From DATAWZ01 sp036266975 (lineage in GTDB: Bacteria; Actinomycetota; Thermoleophilia; Solirubrobacterales; Solirubrobacteraceae): a stretch of 24,962 nt of DNA. Both the position numbers and the translations under genes were made by a program. Numbering within the stretch: the first letter of the stretch is position 1; every line of letters starts with the position of its first letter. This document shows positions 6,424 to 14,726 of this stretch, piece after piece. The notes under the pieces are model-generated. The model saw only the letters and a list, made by a program, of their open reading frames with translations, did not search any database and was not told the origin of the DNA. Location: the NCBI GenBank assembly GCA_036266975.1, contig DATAWZ010000160.1, positions 1 through 24,962 on the forward strand, given 5' to 3'.

Positions 6424-7943
6424 TGCCCGAACGCACGCGCCCGTCGCGCCTCACCGGAGCGGCCGTGATCGCGCTGGCGCTCGCCGCGAGCGCACCCGCG
6501 AGCGCAGCCAGCCCGCCGTCGGGCGGGACCGGCAGCGGCAACTGCCCGGCGAGCAACCCGGCGAACACGCTGAGCCTGGTCGCCGGCACCCCGCAGACCG
6601 CCCAGCTCGACGCCGCGTTCGGCGCACCGCTGCAGGTCGCACTGGCGAACACCGACGGCTGCCCGGTCACCGCGGCGGTCGCCGGCACGCCGATCACCTT
6701 CACCGCGCCGGCGAGCGGCGCCAGCGTCGTGTTCGCGAGCAGCGGGTCGAACACGCTCACGGTCGGCAGCGACTCCTCCGGCAACGCGGCCGCGCAGATG
6801 CTCAGCGCCAACGACACGCCCGGCAGCTACACGGTCACGGCGAGCAGCACGTACGGCACGGTGTCCTTCGCGCTGACCAATACCGCCGCCGGCCTGCCCG
6901 CGAGGGTCATCGCGCTGCCGCCGAGGACCCGGTCGGCCGAGGTCGGAGACACCTACGGTGCGCCGCTGGCGGTGCAGGTGCTCGACGCGAGCGGCGTCCC
7001 CGTCGTCGGCACGAGCGTCACGTTCAGCCTCGGACCGGGGTCGGGATCGGACTCGAGCCCCGGCACGGACAGCGCGCTCGGCTCGGCCGCGGCCAGCGCG
7101 GGCGCGAGCTTCGCCGGGGGCGGCAGCCAGGACACCGTGACGACCGACAGCGACGGAATCGCCACCTCCTCCAGCATCACGGCCAACGCCACGGCCGGCA
7201 CGTTCACCGCCACGGCGAGCGCTCCGCACGTCAGCGATCCGGCGAGCTTCACGCTCGAGAACCTCGCCGGCCGGGCGCCATCGCTCAGCGTGGTCGGGCC
7301 CACGCGCCGCTCGGCGACGGTCGAGACCCGCTACGGGCGGCGCCTGCGGGTCGACGTTCGCGGCGCGAACGGCAGCCCGGTCGCCGGCGCCACGGTCAGC
7401 TTCACGCTCGGCTCGGGCGGAACCGCCGGTGCGGGATCGAGCGCGGGCGCCGGGGCGAGCTTCGCGGGCGGCGGCACGCAGGCCAGCGCGACGACCGGCC
7501 CGGAGGGGATCGCCACCTCGCCCCGGCTCACCGCGAACGGGACGGCCGGCACGTTCCACGCGACGGCGAGCCTGTCGGGCAGCTCGGCCTCGCTGCGGTT
7601 CACACTGCGCAACCGCGCCGGCCGGCCGGCGACGGTCACCGCGGGGGCGGCCGCGTCGGAGTCCGCCGACACGGGCGCGCGCTTTGCCATCCGCCTCGCC
7701 GTCACCGTCACCGACGCCGAGCACAACCCGGTCCCCGACGTCCCGGTCACGTTCAGCGCACCGGCCTCGGGGGCGAGCGGCACGTTCGCCCGCTCGGGCC
7801 GCCCGAGGAGAGTGACGGTCAGGACCGACGCCCACGGCGTCGCGGTCGCCCCGGCGTTCACCGCCAACGGGGTGGTGGGCGGCTACCTGGTCATGGCCAG
7901 GGTCCCCCACGCCCGGGCGCCGTTCGCGCTCGTCAACGAATGA
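6423..7943 (+). CDS. Secreted protein with four Ig-like (Big-type) repeats
   Basis: The 506-residue protein starts one base into the previous stop (TGATG). An N-terminal signal peptide is clear: basic MPERTRPSR, a hydrophobic stretch and a cleavage site near ASA-AS at about residues 26-28. The remainder is Ala/Gly/Ser/Thr-rich and built of about four Big_1-like beta-sandwich repeats. Each has a strand motif such as GxPVxGxxVTFSL and ends TANxTAGTFxATAS or similar. Repeats 2 and 3 also share GASFAGGGxQ. No LPXTG, transmembrane anchor or enzyme motif is visible, so it is probably released or bound non-covalently. Placement between the ATPase and permease genes suggests it works with the exporter, perhaps as a surface partner. 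That role is inferred from context only. Confidence 0.82.
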   Translation: MPERTRPSRLTGAAVIALALAASAPASAASPPSGGTGSGNCPASNPANTLSLVAGTPQTAQLDAAFGAPLQVALANTDGCPVTAAVAGTPITFTAPASGASVVFASSGSNTLTVGSDSSGNAAAQMLSANDTPGSYTVTASSTYGTVSFALTNTAAGLPARVIALPPRTRSAEVGDTYGAPLAVQVLDASGVPVVGTSVTFSLGPGSGSDSSPGTDSALGSAAASAGASFAGGGSQDTVTTDSDGIATSSSITANATAGTFTATASAPHVSDPASFTLENLAGRAPSLSVVGPTRRSATVETRYGRRLRVDVRGANGSPVAGATVSFTLGSGGTAGAGSSAGAGASFAGGGTQASATTGPEGIATSPRLTANGTAGTFHATASLSGSSASLRFTLRNRAGRPATVTAGAAASESADTGARFAIRLAVTVTDAEHNPVPDVPVTFSAPASGASGTFARSGRPRRVTVRTDAHGVAVAPAFTANGVVGGYLVMARVPHARAPFALVNE

Positions 7944-9181
7944 CGATGGCCGCGACGACGACCCTCGTCCCGCAGCGGCTGCGTCTGGCCGACCTCGCGC
8001 GGCTGGCGAGCATCGGGCTGCGCACCCGGCGCCTGCGCGCCGCGCTCTCGGCGCTCGGGATCGCGATCGGCGTCGCGGCGATCGTCGCCGTGCTCGGCCT
8101 GTCCTCCTCGAGCCAGGCCGGGCTGCTCAACGAGATCAACCAGCTCGGCACCAACCTGCTCGACGTCACGACCGGCCAGAGCTTCACCGGCTCCAACGTG
8201 CCGCTTCCGCTCGATGCGCCGGCGATGATCGCCCGGATCGGCCCGGTCTACGACGTCGCCGACACCGGCGTGCTCAGCAGCGCGAACGTCTACACCAGCC
8301 CGCTGGTCCCGTCGGTCGACACCAACGCGCTCAGCGTGGCGGCGGCGAGCCTGAACCTGCCTGGCGCCGTCGGCACGAGGGCCGCCCAGGGCGTATACCT
8401 GAACGCCGCCACCGCGACCGAACCCGTCGCCGTGCTGGGGGCCGCCGCCGCCCAGCGGCTGGGCATCGCCCACGTGTTCCCGGGGCTGCGGATCTGGCTG
8501 GGGGGCATGTGGTTCTACGTCGTGGGGATCCTGCGGCCCGCGGTGCTCGCGCCGGAGATCGACGCGAGCGTCCTGATCGGCTTCCAGGCCGCGGCGAGGT
8601 ATCTCCACTACACGAGCGTCCAGAACGGCAAGCCCGCGATCGGCAACCCCACGACGATCTACGTGCGCGCCCGCACCAGCGGTGTCGACGCGGTCGACAA
8701 CGTGCTCGCCGCGACCGCCAACCCCGAGTCCCCCAACGAGGTCAACGTCACCCAACCCTCCAACGCCCTGGTCGCCGAGGCCGACGCCAAGGGCACCTTC
8801 AACGGCCTGTTCCTGGGGTTGGGCGCGATCGCGCTGCTCGTCGGCGCGATCGGGGTGGCCAACATCATGATCATCAGCGTGCTCGAGCGCCGATCGGAGA
8901 TCGGCCTGCGCCGCGCGCTCGGCGCCACCAAGTCTCAGATCCGCATCCAGTTCCTGACCGAGGCGATCCTGCTCGCCGTGCTGGGCGGCGCCGCCGGCAT
9001 CGGCGCGGGCGCCCTCGCGACGGCGATCTACGCGTCGGCCAAGCACGAGACGACCGTGATCCCGACGCTCGCCTGGGGCGGCGGCATCGGCGCCGCGATC
9101 GCGATCGGCGCGATCGCCGGCATCCTGCCCGCCATGCGCGCCGCGCGCCTGTCCCCGACCGACGCCCTGCGGACCGCGTGA
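7940..9181 (+). CDS. MacB/FtsX-type ABC transporter permease
   Basis: The 413-residue protein starts at an ATG overlapping the previous stop; M3 (ATG 7946) is an alternative. The topology is that of MacB: one N-terminal membrane helix (about 34-56, after TRRLRAALSALGIAIGV), a large extracytoplasmic domain (about 60-285), then three C-terminal helices. The cytoplasmic linker between helices 2 and 3 has ERRSEIGLRRALGATKSQI, the hallmark of the FtsX/MacB coupling region. The protein ends with AARLSPTDALRTA, the usual C-terminal motif. Together with the ATPase at 5641 and the adaptor at 4148 it forms a complete tripartite-type exporter. It is the last gene of the operon. Confidence 0.94.
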   Translation: MTMAATTTLVPQRLRLADLARLASIGLRTRRLRAALSALGIAIGVAAIVAVLGLSSSSQAGLLNEINQLGTNLLDVTTGQSFTGSNVPLPLDAPAMIARIGPVYDVADTGVLSSANVYTSPLVPSVDTNALSVAAASLNLPGAVGTRAAQGVYLNAATATEPVAVLGAAAAQRLGIAHVFPGLRIWLGGMWFYVVGILRPAVLAPEIDASVLIGFQAAARYLHYTSVQNGKPAIGNPTTIYVRARTSGVDAVDNVLAATANPESPNEVNVTQPSNALVAEADAKGTFNGLFLGLGAIALLVGAIGVANIMIISVLERRSEIGLRRALGATKSQIRIQFLTEAILLAVLGGAAGIGAGALATAIYASAKHETTVIPTLAWGGGIGAAIAIGAIAGILPAMRAARLSPTDALRTA

Positions 9182-9263
9182 GGTGGCGGGGAGCGATCGC
9201 CGTGCCGGCGCGGTTACCTCGCCGTAACCAACGCTCGCTACGCTCGCGAGTCCGGAGCCGAGG
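9182..9263 (+). promoter_or_regulatory. Regulatory gap with GGTTAC/GTAACC inverted repeat
   Basis: GGTTAC at 9212-9217 and GTAACC at 9224-9229 form a perfect 6-bp inverted repeat with a 6-bp spacer. Nine bases further is TACGCT (9239-9244), a possible -10. The layout resembles the GTAACCGG repeats ahead of the lipoprotein operon, where TACTCA lies 10 bases after the second GTAACC. This suggests the second two-component system is autoregulated or shares control with the exporter operon. Confidence 0.45.
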
Positions 9264-9920
9264 ATGCGGGTGCTGATCGCCGAGGACCACGAGGAGCTCG
9301 CCCAGACGCTGGCCAGCGGCCTGCGCCGGGAGGGGATGGCGGTCGACGTCGCCCTCGACGGGCGCGCGGCGTTGCAGCGCGCGAGCTGCGCGAGCTACGA
9401 CGTGCTCGTGCTCGATCGCGACCTCCCCGGGATGCACGGTGACCAGGTCTGCCGCTCGCTGCTGGCCGACGGCTGCCGGGCACGCGTGCTGATGCTCACC
9501 GCGGCGAGCACGATCGAGGATCGCGTCGAGGGACTCACGCTCGGCGCCGACGACTACCTCTCGAAGCCGTTCGCGTTCGCCGAGCTGGTCGCGCGCGTGC
9601 GCGCGCTCGCCCGGCGCGCCCAGCCGCCGGTACCGCCGGTCCTGGTCAAGGACGACCTGCGCGTGGACCCCGCCCAGCGCGTCGCGCGGCGCGGCGGGCG
9701 GCTGCTCGCGCTGAGCCCCAAGGAGCTCGCCGTGCTCGAGCTGCTGCTCGGGGCGGCGGGTGCGGTCGTCTCCGCCGAGGAGCTGCTCGAGCGCGTCTGG
9801 GACGAGCAGGCCGACCCGTTCAGCAACGTGGTCAAGGTGACGATCAGCCGCCTGCGGGCCAAGCTCGGCGAGCCGCCGCTGATCGAGACGATCTCGACCG
9901 CCGGGTACCGGATCGGATGA
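9264..9920 (+). CDS. OmpR-family response regulator (second two-component system)
   Basis: The 218-residue protein has an N-terminal receiver with E7-D8 and phosphoacceptor D51 (VLVLDRDLPG), the conserved Thr in MLTA, and the Lys in LSKPF. The C-terminal winged-helix domain (about 125-218) includes LSPKELAVLELLL, NVVKVTISRLRAKLG and the terminal ETISTAGYRIG. The kinase gene follows with a 4-base overlap. Position immediately after the exporter operon suggests control of envelope or export functions. Confidence 0.94.
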   Translation: MRVLIAEDHEELAQTLASGLRREGMAVDVALDGRAALQRASCASYDVLVLDRDLPGMHGDQVCRSLLADGCRARVLMLTAASTIEDRVEGLTLGADDYLSKPFAFAELVARVRALARRAQPPVPPVLVKDDLRVDPAQRVARRGGRLLALSPKELAVLELLLGAAGAVVSAEELLERVWDEQADPFSNVVKVTISRLRAKLGEPPLIETISTAGYRIG

Positions 9921-11299
9921 TGCGCGGCCTGGCCACGCGCTGGCTGCCGCGGCGCACCGTGCGCCTGCGGCTCACCGTCCTGTACGGCTCGCTGTTCCTG
10001 CTCGCGGGCGCGCTGCTGCTGACGATCACCTACCTGCTGGTGGCGAGCAACATCGACGGGAGCAACCAGAGCGACGTCAGCATCCAGCGCAGCGGCAGCG
10101 TGTCGGTCAGCGCGGCCCCCGGCGTGTCCCTTCCGAACCCGATCCGCCTACCGGCGGGGGCTGCGCCCGCGCCCAACCAGGGCTTCGCGTACGTGCGAAC
10201 CAGCTCCAAGAGCGGCGCCGGCCCCCAAATCGCCGCCGGGGGATTCAGCAGCGGCAGCGCGTTGCAGATCCCCGTCAAGGAGATCACCAAGGCCCGGCTG
10301 CTGTTCAACTCGGTGCTGCACCGCGAGCGCTCGCACGAGCTCGACCAGCTCGTGCTGTGGTCGGGCACCGGGCTGGCGATCATGGCGCTCCTCTCAGCGC
10401 TGCTCGGCTGGCTGATGGCCGGCCGCGTGCTCGCCCCGCTGCGGGAGATGACCGCGGCCGCCCGCCACATCTCAGCCGAGAACCTGCACGAGCGGCTCGC
10501 CCACGACGGGCCCGACGACGAGCTCAAAGAGATGGGCGACACGTTCGACGGCCTGCTCGGGCGGTTGGAGGGCGCCTTCGAGGCCCAGCGCCGATTCGTG
10601 GCCAACGCGTCGCACGAGCTGCGCACGCCGCTGACCCTCGAGCGCGCGATGATCGAGGTCGCACTCGCCGACCCCGACACCGACATCGATTCGCTGCGCG
10701 CGGTGTGCGAGCGGGTGCTGCTCGTGGGCGAGCAGCAGGAGCACCTGATCGAGGCCCTGCTCGTCCTCGCGCGCAGCGAGCGCGGCCTGCACCGGCGCGA
10801 GCCCCTCGACCTGGCCCCGGTGGTCGAGGAGAGCCTCATCGGCGCCGCGACCACGCCGCGCATCACCGCCGAGTTGCAGCCCGCCCCGCTCGCCGGCGAC
10901 CGCCGCCTGATCGAGCGGCTGGTCGGCAACCTGCTCGACAACGCGGTGCGGCACAACGTCCCCGGCGGCTGGGTACGCGTCTGCACCCGCATGCGCGGGG
11001 GCAGCGCGAGCGTGTTGGTGAGCAACAGCGGCCCGGTGGTCGACCCGGACGAGGTGCAGGCGCTGCTCGAGCCCTTCCGTCGCGCCGCGCCGGCGCGCGC
11101 CCACCAGCCCGGCAGCGGCCACGGGCTCGGGCTGTCGATCGTCGCGGCGATCGCCGCCGCCCATGGCGCCGAGCTCGCCGTGCACGCGCTCCCCGAGGGC
11201 GGGCTCGGCGTCGAGGTGCGCTTCCCGCCGCTGCCCAGCGGCGCCACGCTCCCGGCGGCCGTGCGCGCGCCGACCGTCGCACCCCTCCCCGCCGCCTGA
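9917..11299 (+). CDS. Membrane sensor histidine kinase (HAMP, HisKA, HATPase_c)
   Basis: The 460-residue protein overlaps the regulator stop (ATGA). It has a first transmembrane helix (about 19-45), an extracytoplasmic sensor loop of about 100 residues rich in Ser/Pro/Gly with no recognised domain, a second helix (about 148-172), HAMP (about 172-225), and a dimerisation domain with H233 in ASHELRTPL. The ATP-binding domain shows the N box NLLDNAVRHN and the G2 box GSGHGLGLSIV. It should phosphorylate the regulator at 9264. The stimulus is unknown, though the sensor loop size fits detection of an envelope signal. Confidence 0.94.
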   Translation: MMRGLATRWLPRRTVRLRLTVLYGSLFLLAGALLLTITYLLVASNIDGSNQSDVSIQRSGSVSVSAAPGVSLPNPIRLPAGAAPAPNQGFAYVRTSSKSGAGPQIAAGGFSSGSALQIPVKEITKARLLFNSVLHRERSHELDQLVLWSGTGLAIMALLSALLGWLMAGRVLAPLREMTAAARHISAENLHERLAHDGPDDELKEMGDTFDGLLGRLEGAFEAQRRFVANASHELRTPLTLERAMIEVALADPDTDIDSLRAVCERVLLVGEQQEHLIEALLVLARSERGLHRREPLDLAPVVEESLIGAATTPRITAELQPAPLAGDRRLIERLVGNLLDNAVRHNVPGGWVRVCTRMRGGSASVLVSNSGPVVDPDEVQALLEPFRRAAPARAHQPGSGHGLGLSIVAAIAAAHGAELAVHALPEGGLGVEVRFPPLPSGATLPAAVRAPTVAPLPAA

Positions 11300-11386
11300 G
11301 AAATCGCTTACGCGCGACCGACCGCGCTCTTGCACGGCCGGTGCACGATCGGCTCATCACGCACCCGCACACCAAGGAGCTGCACG
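11300..11386 (+). promoter_or_regulatory. Leader of glycosyltransferase gene with TGCAC inverted repeat and strong RBS
   Basis: The 87-bp gap contains TGCAC at 11331-11335 and GTGCA at 11341-11345, a small inverted repeat that could be an operator. AAGGAG at 11374-11379 is a strong ribosome site seven bases before ATG 11387 and decides that start over the upstream ATG at 11330. Confidence 0.4.
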
Positions 11387-12253
11387 ATGACCACCGCCAC
11401 CGCCGCGACCACTGACGCCGGCGCCCTGCACACACTGTCGTCTTTCTCCCCTCCCCTGGCCCCGCCGCTCGTGGAGATCGTCGTCCCGGTCTACAACGAG
11501 GAGCGCGTCCTGGCGGCGTCGGTGCTGCGCCTGTTCGCCTACCTCGAGCGGGAGCTGCCCTATCCCTACCTGATCACGATCGCCGACAACGCGAGCACCG
11601 ACGGCACCTGGGCGCTCGCGCAGCGGCTGGCCGACGGGCTGCCGTGCGTGCGCGCGCGGCATCTGGACGCCAAGGGCCGCGGGCGCGCGCTGCGCGCGGC
11701 GTGGTCGGCGAGCGAGGCCGACGTCGTGGCCTACATGGACGTCGACCTGTCGACCGACCTGCGCGCGCTGCCCGCGCTGATCGCTCCGCTGGTGAGCGGG
11801 CACAGCGAGCTCGCGATCGGCTCGCGGCTGGCGCGCGGCGCCCGCGTGACCCGCTCGCTCAAGCGCGAGCTGATCTCGCGCTCCTACAACCGACTGCTGG
11901 CGCTCGCGCTGCGGGCCCGGTTCAGCGACGCGCAGTGCGGCTTCAAGGCCGGGCGGCGCGAGGCGGTCCAGGCGCTGCTCGCGCGCGTGCGCGATGAGGA
12001 ATGGTTCTTCGACACCGAGCTGCTCTACCGCGCCCAGCGCGCGGGCCTGCGCATCCACGAGGTTCCGGTCGACTGGGTGGAGGACCCCGACTCGCGCGTG
12101 CACATCGTCCCGACCGCGATCGCCGACCTGCGCGGGGTCGCACGGCTCGCGCTCAGGGGCGCGCCGAGCCCAGCTGGTCGCGCGCCTGCGCCTGGGTCTC
12201 GGAGAACTGCCTCGCGCCCGGGTGCCGCGACATCGCCAGCAGTGCCTCGTTGA
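11387..12253 (+). CDS. Family 2 glycosyltransferase (DPM1/dolichyl-phosphate-type)
   Basis: The 288-residue protein has a GT-A fold with EIVVPVYNEERVL near the N-terminus, IADNASTDGTW for nucleotide-sugar binding, the acidic DVDLSTD in place of the DXD metal site, and IGSRLARGARV followed by QCGFKAGRREA, typical of the polyprenyl-phosphate glycosyltransferase subgroup. No C-terminal membrane helices are present, so it is probably soluble or peripheral. The likely reaction is transfer of a sugar from a nucleotide donor to a polyprenyl phosphate carrier for cell-envelope glycan assembly. The last 30 or so residues are Ala/Arg/Pro-rich and overlap the 3' end of the convergent gene by 101 bp, so they are unlikely to be conserved. 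Confidence 0.88.
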   Translation: MTTATAATTDAGALHTLSSFSPPLAPPLVEIVVPVYNEERVLAASVLRLFAYLERELPYPYLITIADNASTDGTWALAQRLADGLPCVRARHLDAKGRGRALRAAWSASEADVVAYMDVDLSTDLRALPALIAPLVSGHSELAIGSRLARGARVTRSLKRELISRSYNRLLALALRARFSDAQCGFKAGRREAVQALLARVRDEEWFFDTELLYRAQRAGLRIHEVPVDWVEDPDSRVHIVPTAIADLRGVARLALRGAPSPAGRAPAPGSRRTASRPGAATSPAVPR

Positions 12254-13217
12254 CCGGCGTGTCCGGGAGCTGCTGGGCCTGGAAGTCGGTGATGTGCAGG
12301 ATCGAGGTGCCGGGCGGGATGCCGGGGCGGTCGGTGGGATTGAGCAGCTCATCCTCGGTGCGGACCGGGGCGAACGTCTGGGTGCTCACGTACACCAGCA
12401 GCGCGTGCTGCGGCGGCGTGCAGTCCCCCCCGCCGCATGCGGCGGTTCCCGCCGCGAGGATCGGGAAGTCGAGCTCGTAGGCCGACTGGCCGTCGATCGT
12501 GCTCGGGCCGACGAGCTGGACCTGCTGGGTGCCGGCGAGCGCCTGTCGGTAGAGGCTCTCGTAGTAGGCGGGGTTCGAGAAGTCCGCCGGCTCGGGCACC
12601 GGCGAGCGCACGTCGCCGGGCGGGGACGCGGCCGTCTCGAAGTCGGTCAGCGTGCTCAGCGTGTCCGCCGCGGCGTCGAAGACCTGGTACTCGTGGCTGG
12701 CGTAGTCGGTCACGGTCTCGTCGCCGTTGTCGTAGAGCGTGTGATCGATGCTCGCGTCGGCGCTCAGCCACTCGTGCTCGCTGTAGGCGAGCGGGTCCTG
12801 CGAGGGGTCGGCGCTGATCGCGCTGCCGGGATCGCTCGTGTGGCCGCCGAAGCAGACGGTCAACGGATGCCCGCCGAGCATGCACGTCACGGTCGCGGTC
12901 CCGTAGTCCTGCTCGGTCAGGGACAGGATCGTGTTCGGCTGGTCGAGCGCCGCCGCGGCGCGCGAGAGGACCGCGGCCTGCGCGATCGCGGTCGGCGAGC
13001 CGCCGAGCGACGGCACGACGACGGCCGCGACGGTGCCGGCGGCGACCGCCGCGGGAACCGACACGTAGGCGACGCGGCGGCCCATCGAGGGGCGGTGGCG
13101 CGGCGCCGGCGGAGCGCAGAGGATCCGCTCCAGGCTCGCGCGGGCGGCAGGTGAGTCGGGGTCGAAGCACTCCGGCTCGACGCGTGCGCTGCGCAGCAGT
13201 TCGACGGGGTCGGGCAT
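12153..13217 (-). CDS. Membrane-anchored partner of ECF sigma factor (putative anti-sigma, CU044_5270-like)
   Basis: The 354-residue protein has a cytoplasmic N-terminus starting MPDPVELLRSARVEPECF, a single membrane helix (about 46-72) and a large extracytoplasmic domain of about 280 residues. The layout resembles proteins annotated as CU044_5270 family in actinobacteria, encoded after ECF sigma genes. Start ATG 13217 is preceded by AGAGGA. An in-frame ATG at 13232 overlaps the sigma stop (ATGA) and could add five residues. The extracytoplasmic part has Asp/Ser/Thr-rich beta-like sequence, an STIDGQSAYELDF segment recalling RseB/LolA-like lipid-binding folds, and several Cys. By analogy it would hold or modulate the sigma factor at the membrane, but no zinc-finger anti-sigma motif is visible. 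Confidence 0.7.
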   Translation of the reverse strand: MPDPVELLRSARVEPECFDPDSPAARASLERILCAPPAPRHRPSMGRRVAYVSVPAAVAAGTVAAVVVPSLGGSPTAIAQAAVLSRAAAALDQPNTILSLTEQDYGTATVTCMLGGHPLTVCFGGHTSDPGSAISADPSQDPLAYSEHEWLSADASIDHTLYDNGDETVTDYASHEYQVFDAAADTLSTLTDFETAASPPGDVRSPVPEPADFSNPAYYESLYRQALAGTQQVQLVGPSTIDGQSAYELDFPILAAGTAACGGGDCTPPQHALLVYVSTQTFAPVRTEDELLNPTDRPGIPPGTSILHITDFQAQQLPDTPVNEALLAMSRHPGARQFSETQAQARDQLGSARP

Positions 13218-13228
13218 GACAGGTCCTC

Positions 13229-13789
13229 TCATGTCTCGGTGAGGTCGATGGTGTTCTGGGGCCGACGGGGCGCGGCGGGGCCGGGGCGGGTCTCCTCGCC
13301 GGCCAGCGCCTCGCGCAGCCGGCGCGAGGCGCGGTGCAGGCGGGCGCGCAGCAGGACCGGGTTCAGCTCGAGGACGGCGGCGATCTCGCGCGGCGCGAGC
13401 CCGTCCCAGTAGCTGAGCAGCAGGAGCTCGCGTTCGCGCTCGGTGCAGGCGGCGAGCGCGCTGAGCACGGCGCGCAGCTCCTCGCGGCGGGCGAGGGCGT
13501 CCTCGACCCCGCCGGCGTCGCACGCGATCAGCTCGCCCAGCCGGTCGACGAGCGCGTCGCGGCGCCCGCGAGCGCGGCGCTGGTTGGCCAGGCAGCGGCG
13601 AGCGGTGGCCAGCAGCCACGGGACGACCTCGCTCGGCAGCTCGGACTGGCGGCGCCAGGCGACCAGGAACGTCTCGGCGGCGACGTCCTCGACGAGGCCG
13701 CGATCGGTCCGCGCCGTCAGGAAGCGGCAGACGGTCCGGTAGTGCGCGCGGTAGAGGGCTCGGAAGGCCTCCGGGTCTCGATCGTCCAC
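13229..13789 (-). CDS. ECF-type RNA polymerase sigma factor (sigma-70 family)
   Basis: The 186-residue protein starts at GTG 13789. Region 2 (about 8-75) has FRALYRAHYRTVCRFL and VEDVAAETFLVAWRR, matching the core-binding and -10 recognition helices. Region 4 (about 105-165) has TERERELLLLSYWDGLAPREIAAVLELN followed by VLLRARLHRASRRLREAL, the helix-turn-helix for -35 recognition. The tail after about 167 is Pro/Arg-rich and dispensable-looking. It is co-transcribed with the membrane protein immediately downstream, as in standard ECF sigma/anti-sigma pairs. Extracytoplasmic stress control is likely; the regulon is unknown. Confidence 0.92.
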   Translation of the reverse strand: MDDRDPEAFRALYRAHYRTVCRFLTARTDRGLVEDVAAETFLVAWRRQSELPSEVVPWLLATARRCLANQRRARGRRDALVDRLGELIACDAGGVEDALARREELRAVLSALAACTERERELLLLSYWDGLAPREIAAVLELNPVLLRARLHRASRRLREALAGEETRPGPAAPRRPQNTIDLTET

Positions 13790-13832
13790 ACCCCCACCAT
13801 GTCCGGCTGACGCCGTTCGTGACAGCGGGCGA

Positions 13833-14651
13833 TCAGCGCAGCACGCGATCGGCCCCGACCAGGCGGGTGAGCGGCAGCAGCAGCTTGCGCGGCGAATAGC
13901 GCCCGGCGGTGGCCATCGCGTTCGCGCTCAGCCCCGGGACGACGACGCGCCGCCCCCGGACCATCGCGGCGATCCCCGCGCGGGCGACCTGCCCAGGGTC
14001 GCTGTGCAGGCCGGGGATCGAGAAGCTGCCGCCGTCGTCGCTCACCCCGGCGACCGCGTTGAACTCGGTCCGGGTCGGTCCCGGGCACAGCGCGCTGACG
14101 CTCACGCCGGTCCCCGAGAGCTCCTCGTGCAGCGACTCCGAGAACGAGAGCACGAACGCCTTGGTGGCGGCGTAGGTGGCCATCGACGGGATCGGCTGGA
14201 AGGCGGCGATCGACGCGGTGTTGAGGATCGCGCCGGCGCCGCGCTCGACCATCTTGGGCAGGAAAGCGCCGGTGAGGTGGTGCAGCGCGGCGACGTTGAG
14301 CTGCACCTCGTCCATCTCGGACTTCAGCGCCAGCTCGTAGAAGCGGCCGAGCGAGCCGTAGCCGGCGTTGTTGCAGACGCCGACGACGGGCGGCCGGCTG
14401 CGGCCCTTCAGCCGGCGCACGAGCGCGGCGCGCGCCTCGGCGTCGCCCAGGTCGCACGTGTCCACGCGCACCTTGACCTCGTGCTCGGCCTCGATCTCGG
14501 CGGCGAGCGCGTCCAGGCGCTCGCGCCGGCGCGCGACCAGGGTGCTGCCGTAGCCACGGCGAGCGAGGTCGCGGGCCATCTCCTCGCCGATGCCCGAGGA
14601 GGCCCCGGTGACGAGGACGGTCGCGTCGGCAGACGGCGGCGGCAGGCTCAT
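13833..14651 (-). CDS. Short-chain dehydrogenase/reductase (SDR, classical type)
   Basis: The 272-residue protein starts at ATG 14651. The Rossmann nucleotide-binding motif is TGASSGIG at 15-22, followed by ARRRERLDALA, where Arg after the second strand suggests NADP preference. NNAG marks the fourth strand, and the catalytic Ser of NTASIAA with Y160 and K164 of YAATK completes the active site. It resembles the DltE/YqjQ-like SDR group with a C-terminal PRKLLLPL segment that may be membrane-associated. Substrate is unknown. It is divergent from the hydrolase at 14727 across a 75-bp gap that should hold both promoters. Confidence 0.92.
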   Translation of the reverse strand: MSLPPPSADATVLVTGASSGIGEEMARDLARRGYGSTLVARRRERLDALAAEIEAEHEVKVRVDTCDLGDAEARAALVRRLKGRSRPPVVGVCNNAGYGSLGRFYELALKSEMDEVQLNVAALHHLTGAFLPKMVERGAGAILNTASIAAFQPIPSMATYAATKAFVLSFSESLHEELSGTGVSVSALCPGPTRTEFNAVAGVSDDGGSFSIPGLHSDPGQVARAGIAAMVRGRRVVVPGLSANAMATAGRYSPRKLLLPLTRLVGADRVLR

Positions 14652-14726
14652 GGCTCTCTCCTGGAGACGGTGCGGATGCCGGCGATCCTACACTTGGGCC
14701 ACACGCCGTCCAGAGAGGGAGAGACG

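Noticed and set aside
6423..7943. Sortase-anchored surface protein
   Set aside because: There is no LPXTG-like motif, hydrophobic tail or basic C-terminus. The protein ends right after the last Ig-like strand.
12001..13154. Plus-strand open frames opposite the anti-sigma-like gene
   Set aside because: They are composition-driven and lack motifs; the minus strand has an ECF-sigma-linked membrane protein with coherent topology.
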